64,000 bases of DNA, taken from Streptomyces ardesiacus. GTDB taxonomy: Bacteria > Actinomycetota > Actinomycetes > Streptomycetales > Streptomycetaceae. How positions within the stretch are numbered: position 1 is the stretch's first letter; the number at the start of each line of letters is the position of its first letter. Positions 38,850 through 47,085 of this stretch are shown here, in pieces. Under the pieces are notes generated by a model. It saw only the letters and a program-made list of their open reading frames with translations, did not search any database and had not been told where the DNA came from. Position numbers and translations under genes: made by a program. Location: assembly GCF_003112575.1 (NCBI RefSeq), contig NZ_BEWC01000001.1, positions 124,001 to 188,000 on the forward strand. Direction: 5' to 3'.

Positions 38850-39060
38850 GCAGTCGGCAGGTCTTCGGACTCGCGAGCACGTCCTCCGGACCGGAGGACA
38901 CCTACTGGCCGTCGCTTCCCGGGCCCTGACGTCGGGCCCAGTGCGTATGACGGCGGTCGTTCCCACTCACCGCTGCGGGGCAGTCCCGGATTCCCACCGG
39001 GTTCCCTCTTGCGACACCCCGCCTGGCGGACGGGGCGAACCGGCTGCGTGGTCAGCCTAC
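38850..39060 (-). ncRNA. cobalamin (adenosylcobalamin) riboswitch of metE
   Basis: Read on the minus strand, the leader contains the conserved aptamer core: GGGAAcCCGGTGGGAATCC followed by GGGACTGCCCCGCAGCGGTGA (the GCAGC and GACTGCCCCGC landmarks), then the B12 box GACGGCCAGTAGG and the closing GTCCGAAGACCTGCC. Order and spacing match the family. B12 binding should repress metE. The aptamer lies about 190 bases upstream of the start codon. Confidence 0.93.
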
Positions 39061-39109
39061 GGGGTGGGCCGGGGGAGGAACAGCAGGACATTCACCGCGG
39101 TGCGCCGGT

Positions 39110-39446
39110 TCAGGCCACCGTGCCGGCGATCCCGGTGCGGCCGTCCGGCACGCCGGCGATCGTCACGACGGCCTCCTCGCGGATCTCCTCGCCGAGGACG
39201 CCGGCCATCGCGTCGGTGACGGCGGCGACCGGGCGGGCCGGGGCGTCCGGGACCTCGGGCAGGTGAAGGGCGGCCTCGCGCATGCCGCGAGTGACGAGCG
39301 GGGCGCGTCGGTCTCGGCGCGGACGCCGCCGACGCCCCGGCGGTGCGACGGGACGCCGGCCAGGTCCACCCCGGCCGGCCCGACTCCTCGCCGTAGAGGG
39401 CGCCGACCGCGTCGGGCAAACGGGAAGGGGTGTGCCGTGTCAACAC
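39110..39446 (-). pseudogene. degraded tautomerase-like gene
   Basis: Three minus-strand frames in succession read LPDAVGALYGEESGRPG, then VDLAGVPSHRRGVGGVRAE, then PLVTRGMREAALHLPEVP to VTIAGVPDGRTGIAGT, ending at 39110. The last two both finish in a GVPxxRxGxxG motif, as in tandem 4-oxalocrotonate-tautomerase-like domains. Joining them needs two frameshifts (near 39370 and 39295), so the gene looks broken. The last frame alone is an intact 57-codon ORF from 39283. Family identity is tentative. Confidence 0.4.
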
Positions 39447-39550
39447 CCGGAGGGCACGGTGCCGACGAGGGCGACGGGAAAGGAGTGGACGACGCGGTCA
39501 GGGGCCTGTTGGTGCTCATGCCCCGGATGGCGGGCCGGGCCGGGAGCGGG
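39437..39550 (+). pseudogene. truncated MarR-family regulator remnant
   Basis: From a GTG at 39437 the frame reads STPGGHGADEGDGKGV, then DDAVRGLLVLMPRMAGRAG, which looks like the N-terminus of a Streptomyces MarR regulator. The helix-turn-helix that should follow is absent and the frame turns into unrelated sequence before the kinase gene. It is divergent from, and touches, the tautomerase remnant, suggesting a former regulator-target pair. Confidence is low because the match covers only about 35 residues. Confidence 0.35.
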
Positions 39551-39660
39551 CCGTGGGCGGCCGGAAGTCGCCGGGCGTGGGAGGACGAAGCCGTCATCGG
39601 CCCGCGTATCGGGTCCGCTTCTGGGAAGATCTCCCCCAAGTCGGGTGACCAGGGGGGCCC

Positions 39661-41139
39661 ATGGAAGAGTTGCGAGCAGGGGATCCGGACCGCATAGGCG
39701 CCTACCGCCTCGTGGGCCGACTCGGCGCCGGCGGCATGGGGCAGGTGTTCCTCGGACGGTCGGCGGGCGGAAGACCCGTCGCCGTCAAGGTGGTGCGCCC
39801 CGAGTACGGGGCCGACGCCGGGTTCCGGCGGAGCTTCGCGCGGGAGGTCGAGGCGGCGCGGAGGGTCGGCGGGTTCTTCACCGCGCAGGTCGTCGACGCC
39901 GACCCGGACGCGGAACGCCCCTGGCTGGTCAGTGCCTTCGTCCCCGGGCCCTCGCTGCACACGGTGGTGGGCGCCCACGGCGGGCTGCCGACCAGGGCGC
40001 TGCGGGTCCTGGCCGCCGGGCTGGCGGAGGGGCTCGACGCCATTCACCGGTGCGGCCTCGTGCACCGCGACCTGAAGCCGGGCAACGTCGTCCTGGCGGC
40101 CGACGGACCCCGCGTCATCGACTTCGGCATCGCGCGGGCGCTGGAGGCCACGTCGCACACGGTCAGCGGCGTCGTCCCGGGCACCCCGGCCTACATGTCG
40201 CCGGAACAGGCGCGCGGGGACCGCGAGGTCGGTCCCGCCAGCGACGTGTTCGCCCTCGGTTCGGTGCTGACGTTCGCCGCCACCGGCCGCGGCCCGTTCG
40301 GGGACGGGCACCCCGCGGCGATGATGTACCGCATCGTGCAGGAGGAACCGGACCTCACCCCGGTCGACCACGAACTGCGCGGCCTGGTCGCCGCGTGTCT
40401 CGCCAAGGACCCCGACGCCCGTCCCACCCCGGGCGACCTCCTCGGCTCCCTCTCGCACGCCGACGCCGCCGACGCCTGGCTGCCGCCCGCGATCACCCGC
40501 ATGATCAACGAGTTCGGAGCCGCACACGGCGTCGGAACCACGTCCGCGCACGACGGCGTCACCACCCTCGCCGACGACGACGCCGACGCCCCCGACGCCC
40601 CCGACGACGAGACGGCGGTCCACGGGCCGCGGGACGGCGACACGAGGATGGACGACACCGCGCCCGGCGCGCCGCCCTCCTCCCCTCCCCGGCGCCGCGG
40701 TCTGGCACGGTTCCTCCCCACCCGCCGCAAGGACGGCGCCGGAACGCCGGAGGACGCCGGTCCGGCCCCCTTCGGCGAACGCTCCGTCGCGCAGGGCTGG
40801 AACGGCCTGCCCTGGGGAGCGCGCGTCGCCGACTTCCGGGCGAGGTTCCCGGACGCGGCGCAGCAGAACGGCGAGTGGTGGGTCACGGGGCGGGGCCCCG
40901 AGACGTTCTGCGGAATCACGATGGACACGCAGTACGCCTTCAACAACCGCGGCGAGATGAGCCTGGTCGTCTTCTATCCGGAGCCCCGGGACCGGGAACG
41001 CCTGCCGGTGTCGGTCCTGGAGACGCTGGGCGCTCCGGACGGCACGTCGACCCGGTGGACCAGGGGCAAGGTCGTCGTGGACGTGAAGGTGGCGGGCGTC
41101 GTGGCGACCCTGACGCACACCGGGTTCGCCGACCGCTGA
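39661..41139 (+). CDS. soluble serine/threonine protein kinase
   Basis: A 492-residue protein. The Hanks-type kinase domain spans residues 12-265: glycine loop GRLGAGGMGQV, Lys in VAVKVV, catalytic loop HRDLKPGNVVL, DFG in VIDFGIARAL, and GTPAYMSPEQA. A disordered acidic linker and a basic patch (PPRRRGLARFLPTRRKDG) follow. A C-terminal domain of about 110 residues (residues 380-492) starts GWNGLPWGARVADFRARFPD. There is no transmembrane helix, unlike PknB-type sensors. The C-terminal domain is unfamiliar and may bind a ligand or substrate. Confidence 0.9.
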   Translation: MEELRAGDPDRIGAYRLVGRLGAGGMGQVFLGRSAGGRPVAVKVVRPEYGADAGFRRSFAREVEAARRVGGFFTAQVVDADPDAERPWLVSAFVPGPSLHTVVGAHGGLPTRALRVLAAGLAEGLDAIHRCGLVHRDLKPGNVVLAADGPRVIDFGIARALEATSHTVSGVVPGTPAYMSPEQARGDREVGPASDVFALGSVLTFAATGRGPFGDGHPAAMMYRIVQEEPDLTPVDHELRGLVAACLAKDPDARPTPGDLLGSLSHADAADAWLPPAITRMINEFGAAHGVGTTSAHDGVTTLADDDADAPDAPDDETAVHGPRDGDTRMDDTAPGAPPSSPPRRRGLARFLPTRRKDGAGTPEDAGPAPFGERSVAQGWNGLPWGARVADFRARFPDAAQQNGEWWVTGRGPETFCGITMDTQYAFNNRGEMSLVVFYPEPRDRERLPVSVLETLGAPDGTSTRWTRGKVVVDVKVAGVVATLTHTGFADR

Positions 41140-41305
41140 GGTCCGGCCCCGGCCGCCCCCATGAGTTCGGCTCGGCTCCGAACACGCCCCGGCCGCCGAA
41201 GGTGTCGCTGCCCGGCGCGAGGTGCACACCGGCCGTCCTCGGGCTCGGACGCGTACGGACGGACCGCGCCCCGCCGACGCCGGGAGCCGGACCGTTCGCC
41301 ACCGT

Positions 41306-41959
41306 TCACCCGGCCGGCTCGTGGACCGGGCCGCCGCGCGTCGCCCCCGAGGGCTTCGGTCGCGCCCGTAGTCCGTCCACCGCGGTGTCGATCGCCGCCA
41401 GGGCCGCGGCCCGGTCGAGCCCCGCCCTCGATACGAGCGAGAGCCCCTGGACCAGGTAGAGCAGCATGTGGGCCTGGGCTTCGGGGCGGGCTTCGTCCGT
41501 GACCTCACCGGCGGCCTGGGCGCGGCGCAGCGCGTCGGTGACGATGTCGGTGAACCGGTGGTAGGAGCGGGTGACGACCTCCGTGGCTTCGCCGTCCTGG
41601 GGGACGAGTTCGGCGGTCGTGTTGCCGACGAGGCAGCCCTGCGGCACGCCCATGTCGGAGATCAGCTCGTCCAGCCGCGCGGGATGGGTCAGGATCTCGC
41701 GCAGGGCGGGCAGCAGCGGGCTGGTGTCCAGCGTGGCGGTCAGGTGCCGCTCGTAGACCTCCCAGTAAAGCCTGACGGCTTCGAGGTAGAAGCGGCGCTT
41801 GTCGCCGAAGGTCCCGTAGAGACTGCCGCGTTCGACGGCCAGCGCGTCGACCAGGTCCTGGATCGACGTCGCCCCGTACCCGCGGGACCAGAACAGTGTG
41901 AGTGCGCGCTCCAGCGTCTGTTCCCTGTCGAACTCGCGGGGGCGTCCGGTTCGTGCCAC
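41306..41959 (-). CDS. TetR-family regulator
   Basis: A 217-residue protein with a TetR helix-turn-helix at residues 12-57 (TLFWSRGYGATSIQDLVDAL, RGSLYGTFGDKRRFYLEAV) and a C-terminal domain with the AcrR/YcdC-like pattern GCLVGNTTAELVP that contains one Cys. It is divergent from an SDR operon across a 117-bp gap holding a 14-bp-arm inverted repeat. It therefore likely represses itself and the two SDR genes. The ligand is unknown. Confidence 0.9.
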   Translation of the reverse strand: MARTGRPREFDREQTLERALTLFWSRGYGATSIQDLVDALAVERGSLYGTFGDKRRFYLEAVRLYWEVYERHLTATLDTSPLLPALREILTHPARLDELISDMGVPQGCLVGNTTAELVPQDGEATEVVTRSYHRFTDIVTDALRRAQAAGEVTDEARPEAQAHMLLYLVQGLSLVSRAGLDRAAALAAIDTAVDGLRARPKPSGATRGGPVHEPAG

Positions 41960-41968
41960 GTGTCGATC

Positions 41969-42004
41969 CTACGACTTCTTGACTTGCCGTTCAAGAAGTC
42001 GTAG
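41969..42004. promoter_or_regulatory. 14-bp perfect inverted repeat, TetR operator
   Basis: CTACGACTTCTTGA at 41969-41982 and TCAAGAAGTCGTAG at 41991-42004 are exact reverse complements with an eight-base spacer. The site begins 10 bp upstream of the TetR start codon and faces the SDR operon. Confidence 0.8.
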
Positions 42005-42076
42005 CTTCCGGTCGCGATTACTTTTTGAACGGACGCACAGAAGTCGGTCGCACTGGCCGGCGTGAAAGGCACGACC

Positions 42077-42814
42077 ATGGAATTCGCAGGCAAGACGGCC
42101 CTCGTCACGGGCTCCGGGGCGATCGGCGGACTCGGGCACGCGACAGCGAAGGTGCTGGCCGCGGGCGGCGCCGACCTGATCCTGACCGGCACCGATCCCC
42201 AGCGCGGCGCGCAGGTCGTGGCGGACCTCGGCGCGACCGCCGGTTCGGTGCGTTTCGTCGCCGCCGACCTGTCCGACGCGGCGGGCGCGCACGGGCTGGC
42301 CGAGGAGGCCGGAGCGGTCGACATCCTGGTCAACAACGCGAGCCTCATGATGTTCTCCCCGACCACCGGACAGGACCTCGTGAGCTACGAGACCGCCTTC
42401 GCGGTCAATGTGCGGGCCCCGTTCCTGCTCACCGCGCTGCTGGCGGAGAAGATGGCCGCGGGCGGCGGGGGCAGCGTCGTCAACGTCAGCTCCACCGCGG
42501 CGGGCCTCGGCATGCCGGGCATGGCCGTCTACGGCGCCACGAAGGCGGCGCTCGAATCGCTGACCCGCACCTGGGCGGCGGAGTTCGCCGCGTCGGGCGT
42601 GCGGGTCAACGCCGTCGTCCCGGGGCCCATGCGCACCTCGAAGGTGGTCGCGGCCATGGGGCCGGACATGGGCGGCATGGGCCTGACCACCGCACTCCAG
42701 CGGACCTCCGACCCGGCCGAGGTGGCCCAGGTGGTCGCCTTTCTCGCCGGCGACCGGGCCAGCTACATGACCGGTGCGATCGTGGCCGCCGACGGCGGCC
42801 GCACCGCGATCTGA
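42077..42814 (+). CDS. SDR-family oxidoreductase (first of a pair)
   Basis: A 245-residue short-chain dehydrogenase with the nucleotide-binding segment LVTGSGAIGGLGHATAKVLA (slightly expanded compared with TGxxxGIG), VNNAS, and active-site VYGATKAA. The ATG at 42077 follows GAAAGG; a GTG lies 15 bases upstream. It is followed 14 bp later by a second SDR gene, and both are probably released from the divergent TetR regulator by an inducer. The substrates are unknown. Confidence 0.87.
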   Translation: MEFAGKTALVTGSGAIGGLGHATAKVLAAGGADLILTGTDPQRGAQVVADLGATAGSVRFVAADLSDAAGAHGLAEEAGAVDILVNNASLMMFSPTTGQDLVSYETAFAVNVRAPFLLTALLAEKMAAGGGGSVVNVSSTAAGLGMPGMAVYGATKAALESLTRTWAAEFAASGVRVNAVVPGPMRTSKVVAAMGPDMGGMGLTTALQRTSDPAEVAQVVAFLAGDRASYMTGAIVAADGGRTAI

Positions 42815-42828
42815 GAAGGGAGAGGACC

Positions 42829-43578
42829 ATGCACCGACTTGAGGGAAAGCACGCCCTGATCACCGGGGGGACGAGCGGCATCGGCCTGGAAACGGCCCGC
42901 GAGTTCCTCGCCGAGGGGGCCACGGTCGCCATCACCGGCCGCTCCCGGGAAAGGCTGGACGCCGCGGCCCGGCAGCTGGACGGTCCGCTGCTGACCATCG
43001 TCAGCGACGCCGGCGACGTACCCGGCCAGGCGGCGCTCGCGGCCCGGCTCCGGGAGGAGTGGCCGAAGCTCGACGTCCTGATGAGCAACGCCGCCGACGT
43101 CACCCACCTCCCCATCGAGGCGTGGACCGAGGAGGCGTTCGACAGGCTCGTCGCGACCAATCTCAAGGCGCCGTTCTTCCTGATCAGAGACCTGTTGCCA
43201 CTCTTCGCGCAACCGTCCTCGGTCATTCTCGTCGGCTCGGTCTCCGCGTACATCGGGCACGAGAACGCGACGGTCTACGGCGCGGCCAAGGCGGGCCTGC
43301 TCTCGTACACGCGCGGGCTGACCCATGAGCTCAAGGACCGGGGCGTCCGCGTCAACGGGCTGAGCCCGGGCCCGACGGTCACCAACGCGTTCGCGTCCCT
43401 CGGCCCCGAGCGCCGGGCCGCCCTCTACGAGGAACTCCGGCAGACGGTGCCCCTCCACCGCTTGGGAACCGCCACCGAACTGGCGAAGGCGGCCGTCTAT
43501 CTCGCCTCGGACGAATCCGCCTACACCGCGGGGACCGTCCTGAGGGTCGACGGGGGCATCGGCCAACTCGCCTACTGA
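42829..43578 (+). CDS. SDR-family oxidoreductase (second of the pair)
   Basis: A 249-residue short-chain dehydrogenase with classical TGGTSGIG, active-site VYGAAKAG and C-terminal YTAGTVLRVDGG. The usual NNAG is MSNAADV here, a small departure in the third motif. GGGAGAGG precedes the ATG. It probably works with or in parallel to the upstream SDR, from which it differs clearly in sequence, so this is not a recent duplication. Confidence 0.88.
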   Translation: MHRLEGKHALITGGTSGIGLETAREFLAEGATVAITGRSRERLDAAARQLDGPLLTIVSDAGDVPGQAALAARLREEWPKLDVLMSNAADVTHLPIEAWTEEAFDRLVATNLKAPFFLIRDLLPLFAQPSSVILVGSVSAYIGHENATVYGAAKAGLLSYTRGLTHELKDRGVRVNGLSPGPTVTNAFASLGPERRAALYEELRQTVPLHRLGTATELAKAAVYLASDESAYTAGTVLRVDGGIGQLAY

Positions 43579-43624
43579 GCACGGCGACCGCGGCCCGGTG
43601 TCGCAGCCCTCTTTCTTGAGCGAC

Positions 43625-43638
43625 CGATCCAGATAAGG
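43625..43638. promoter_or_regulatory. putative operator CGATCCAGATAAGG before the TetR gene
   Basis: This 14-base element overlaps the likely promoter of the TetR gene at 43651. A near copy occurs at 44303-44317 before the hydrolase gene. Confidence 0.5.
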
Positions 43639-43650
43639 TACGGTGACGTC

Positions 43651-44229
43651 ATGGCAAGGACCCGGGAATTCGACACCGAGGCGGCGGTGAGCCGCGCCAT
43701 GGACCTGTTCTGGACGCGTGGTTACGAGGCGACCTCGGTGCGGGACCTCACGCAGCACCTCGGGATCGGACAGGGGTCGCTGTACGCGGCGTTCGGCGAC
43801 AAGGACGGCCTCTACCGGGCCGCGCTGGAGCACTACCGCACCACCCTCGCGGCGGACGCCCTGCGCAGTCTGGAGGAGGGGGCGGGTGCCCGCGCGGCGA
43901 TCCGCGCGCTGCTGACGGAGCGGATCCGCATCGCCGTCGGGAGCGGCGGCAAGGGCTGTCTGGCCGTCAACGCCGTCTGCGAGCGAGTGCCTCAGGACGC
44001 GGCGACCCGGCGCACCGTGCGCGAGATGCAGGAGGCGAGCCGGGAGGCGCTGGCCGAGGTGCTGCGGGCGGCGGCGGAGTGGGGCGAGATCGCGGCGCGC
44101 CACGACCCGCACACGGCCGCCGCGTTTCTGATCACCTTCCTCAACGGGCTGCTGGTCACCTCGAAGATCACGCCGGACGCCCGCAGCCTGGAACCGCTCG
44201 TCGAGGTCGCGCTGACCGCCCTCGACTGA
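43651..44229 (+). CDS. TetR-family regulator
   Basis: A 192-residue protein with a TetR helix-turn-helix at residues 10-55 (DLFWTRGYEATSVRDLTQHL, QGSLYAAFGDKDGLYRAAL). The C-terminal domain has two Cys near one another (GGKGCLAVNAVCERVP), a pattern of the AcrR-like subgroup that can respond to electrophiles. The same-strand hydrolase gene lies 197 bp downstream with a matching putative operator, so it is the probable target. Confidence 0.9.
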   Translation: MARTREFDTEAAVSRAMDLFWTRGYEATSVRDLTQHLGIGQGSLYAAFGDKDGLYRAALEHYRTTLAADALRSLEEGAGARAAIRALLTERIRIAVGSGGKGCLAVNAVCERVPQDAATRRTVREMQEASREALAEVLRAAAEWGEIAARHDPHTAAAFLITFLNGLLVTSKITPDARSLEPLVEVALTALD

Positions 44230-44302
44230 GACGCCCGCGTCCTGCGGGTGTTCTCGCGTCCCGAACCCACGTCTCGAACTCATGCCCCGAAAATGGAACG
44301 GT

Positions 44303-44317
44303 CGATACAGATAACGG
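44303..44317. promoter_or_regulatory. second copy of the TetR-linked motif (CGATACAGATAACGG)
   Basis: Differs from the 43625 element by one internal base and one insertion, and lies about 110 bp before the hydrolase gene. The pair supports shared control by the TetR protein encoded between them. Confidence 0.5.
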
Positions 44318-44426
44318 GATCTCCCCGGCCGTGCCGACAGCGCCTCCGCCGTCGGCGCCGACCGCCCGGGCCGCCTGCAGGCCCGACCGACCCACCGCAC
44401 GCACCCACGACAGGAAGCACCACGTC

Positions 44427-45308
44427 ATGATGGACGACCACACCTCAACGCCCCTGCGCACCGGACGTGCCGCCGTCAACGGCACGAGCCTGCACTACCG
44501 GACGGCGGGGACCGGCCCCGCCGTGGTGCTGCTGCACGGCGTGCCCAAGACCGGCTACCACTGGCGCCACCTGGTCCCGAAGCTGACGCCCCACCACACC
44601 GTCGTCGTGCCCGACCTGCGCGGTCTCGGCGACTCGGCCCGCCCCGCGAGCGGCTACGACTCCGCGACGATGAGCGATGACGTCGCCGAGCTGATGGCCC
44701 GCCTCGGCCACGAGACCTACGCCGTCGTCGGCGAGGACTGGGGCGCCGTGATCGGCTACCAGCTCGCCGCCCGCCACCGCGAACACGCCACCGCCCTCGT
44801 CTTCGCCGAGGCGCTGTTCCCCGGCTTCGGCTTCGAGGAGCACACCGCCCTCACCCCGGAGAACGTCTCCGGCGGCATGCACCTGTGGCACCTGGGCTTC
44901 TACTTCCAGCCCGACGTCCCCGAGATGCTGATCGCCGGGCACGAACGCGAACTGATCACCTACATGATCAAGAACGAGCGCAGTCATCCCGACACCGCCA
45001 CCCCCGACGCGATCGAGGAGTACGTGCGCTGCTATTCCCTGCCCGGCGGCATCCGCGCGATGCTCGCCGTCTACCGGGCGATGCTCACCGACGCCGAACA
45101 GAACCGGCGGGCCGCCCGGGAGAAGCTGGACATCCCGGTCCTGGCACTCGGCGGCTCCGCCTTCCTCGGGGAACGCAACGAGGACCAGGCGCGGCTCGTG
45201 GCCCACGACGTCACCGGACACGTCTTCGACGCCGGCCACGACCTCGCGGAGGAAGTCCCCGACGAGATGGCCGCCGTGGTCCTGCCGTTCCTGGCGGCCC
45301 ACCGGTAA
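44427..45308 (+). CDS. alpha/beta hydrolase, epoxide hydrolase/dehalogenase type
   Basis: A 293-residue hydrolase. The oxyanion motif is in LLHGVPKTGYHW, and the nucleophile elbow GEDWGAV has Asp (near residue 110) rather than Ser. That indicates the epoxide hydrolase or haloalkane dehalogenase branch. The catalytic His is in DAGHDLAEE near the C-terminus. AGGAAG lies upstream of the ATG; a second ATG follows immediately. It is regulated, by inference, by the TetR protein upstream. The substrate is unknown. Confidence 0.88.
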   Translation: MMDDHTSTPLRTGRAAVNGTSLHYRTAGTGPAVVLLHGVPKTGYHWRHLVPKLTPHHTVVVPDLRGLGDSARPASGYDSATMSDDVAELMARLGHETYAVVGEDWGAVIGYQLAARHREHATALVFAEALFPGFGFEEHTALTPENVSGGMHLWHLGFYFQPDVPEMLIAGHERELITYMIKNERSHPDTATPDAIEEYVRCYSLPGGIRAMLAVYRAMLTDAEQNRRAAREKLDIPVLALGGSAFLGERNEDQARLVAHDVTGHVFDAGHDLAEEVPDEMAAVVLPFLAAHR

Positions 45309-45427
45309 CCGGCGTCCGTCCGCCGCGGCAGAGGGCCCGCACACGCCCTCTGCCGCTCGACGGCGCCTCCCTCGTCGGTCCTGCGGAGAAGAACGTGATC
45401 TTCACTCGTGCGGGCTAATCGACGATC

Positions 45428-46129
45428 ATGCCCCGGTTCTGGCCGCGCGTGGTGCCTAGCTTTGTGGTGCCCGCGAGTGGTCAGCAGCAGGAGCGTGCCA
45501 CGGTCCTCGGGCGCGGGGGTGTGGTGAAGGTTCGGGATGTGCGTCACGCGTACGGTCGTCGTGAGGTCCTGCGGGGCCTCGACCTCGATCTGCGGCCCGG
45601 TGTGCTGGCCGGGATCGTGGGGGAGAACGGTGCGGGCAAGTCGACGTTGCTGAAGATCCTGTCGGGTGAACTGCGCCCACAGCGTGGCACCGTCCGTCAC
45701 GGCGGCCGTTTCGGCTACTGCCCGCAGGACGTGGTGGTCAACGACGCCCTGACCGTGCGCCAGCACCTGGAGTTCTTCCGCGTCGCGCGAGGGCTGCCGG
45801 ACCTGCGGCACACCGCGGAGGTCATGGAGGCACTGCGGTTGACGGAGTACGCCGACGAGCGGACCGGTGCGCTCAGCGGCGGGACCCGCCAGAAGCTGAA
45901 CCTGACCCTGGCGCTGATGCACGACCCGCAGGTGCTGCTGCTGGACGAGCCCTACCAGGGTTTCGACTGGGACACCTACCAGCGCTTCTGGGACTTGGCC
46001 GCACGGCTGCGTGACGCGGGCCGCTCCGTCCTCGTCGTCTCGCACCTGGCCTATGACGCCGAGCGCCTGGACGAGTTGTGGCGGCTTCGAGGCGGCGTCC
46101 TGCACCCCGCAACGGCGGTGCCGGCGTGA
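45428..46129 (+). CDS. ABC-2 type transporter ATP-binding protein
   Basis: A 233-residue ATPase with Walker A GENGAGKST, Q-loop YCPQDVVV, signature LSGGTRQK and Walker B VLLLDEPYQGFDWD. The signature is the variant common in ABC-2 exporters. The first 30 residues are unusual and a GTG near 45521 may be the true start. It is coupled by a GTGA overlap to the permease gene. As the first gene of the isoprenoid-related region, it may energise export of a lipid or terpenoid. Confidence 0.87.
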   Translation: MPRFWPRVVPSFVVPASGQQQERATVLGRGGVVKVRDVRHAYGRREVLRGLDLDLRPGVLAGIVGENGAGKSTLLKILSGELRPQRGTVRHGGRFGYCPQDVVVNDALTVRQHLEFFRVARGLPDLRHTAEVMEALRLTEYADERTGALSGGTRQKLNLTLALMHDPQVLLLDEPYQGFDWDTYQRFWDLAARLRDAGRSVLVVSHLAYDAERLDELWRLRGGVLHPATAVPA

Positions 46130-46971
46130 GGCGGCACGTGCGTCTGTACCTCACGGCGGCCCGCTTCGACCTGGTCGAGCACGCCCGCAACAGGCTCGCC
46201 ATGGTCCTGGTCGCCCTGTTCATCCCGGCCTGGACGAGCCTGGCCCACGCCGTCATTCCCAGCAGGACCGTGACGTTCCGGCTCCGCGCGACCGGCCGCC
46301 TCCTGGCACCGGCCGGCAACCAGATCACGCAGATCACCGGTGCCATCAACGCCGTCACCCTGATCACCGGGTTCATGATGTTCGCCGTCACGTTCAGCGG
46401 CGGACGCTTCGACCGCCGGCTGGCCATGTCCGGCTACCCCCGCATCCACCTCGTCCTGGCCAAGAGCACCTCCCTCGCCCTGGCCTCCGGCATCATCGCC
46501 GCCTATGCCACCGCGGTGATCTGTACCGCCTGGAGCCCGCGCCAGCCCGTGCAGCTCGCCGCCGCCCTCTTCTGCGGGGCGATGACCTACGGGGCCCTCG
46601 GTGTCGTCTTCGGCTCCCTGCTGCGCCGGGAGGTGGAGGGCATGTTCGCGCTGGTCATGACCAGCCTCGTCGATGTCGGACTGCAGAGCCCCCTGGCCAG
46701 CGGCGGCACCGAGAGCGCGGCCGTGCACCTCCTGCCCACCTACGGCACGATGCAGGCCGCCACCGCGGCGGGCTTCACCGGCCACCCCCTGCCCGGCGAT
46801 CTGGCCGCCCAGGCCCTGTGGTTCGCCGGCGCCGCACTCCTGGGCCTGCTCGCCTTCCACCGCCGTACCAAGGACGCCCTGACCGCACGGCGGCCCTTCC
46901 GCCTGCCCTGGCCACCCGGACACCGGCCACCAGCGCCCCCGGCGGCCCGGGCCCCGTCGGCGCCCCGCTGA
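46126..46971 (+). CDS. ABC-2 type transporter permease
   Basis: A 281-residue membrane protein with about six hydrophobic helices (for example LAMVLVALFIPAWTSLAHAV, ITGFMMFAVTFSG, ALASGIIAAYATAVICTA, GALGVVFGSLLRREVEGMF) and a Pro/Ala-rich tail. Its GTG overlaps the ATPase stop. It forms the channel of the exporter encoded with 45428-46129. The gene is followed after about 114 bp by the synthase-like genes. Confidence 0.85.
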   Translation: MRRHVRLYLTAARFDLVEHARNRLAMVLVALFIPAWTSLAHAVIPSRTVTFRLRATGRLLAPAGNQITQITGAINAVTLITGFMMFAVTFSGGRFDRRLAMSGYPRIHLVLAKSTSLALASGIIAAYATAVICTAWSPRQPVQLAAALFCGAMTYGALGVVFGSLLRREVEGMFALVMTSLVDVGLQSPLASGGTESAAVHLLPTYGTMQAATAAGFTGHPLPGDLAAQALWFAGAALLGLLAFHRRTKDALTARRPFRLPWPPGHRPPAPPAARAPSAPR

Positions 46972-47085
46972 GCAACGCCCCGGTGCGACGGCTCACACGG
47001 GTCCCCCAGGGGTGCGTCGCACCCGCGTCACAGAGCGAAGCCCCGGCCCCGGAAAGGGAGCCGGTTGAGCAGAGAGGGTTCACCG

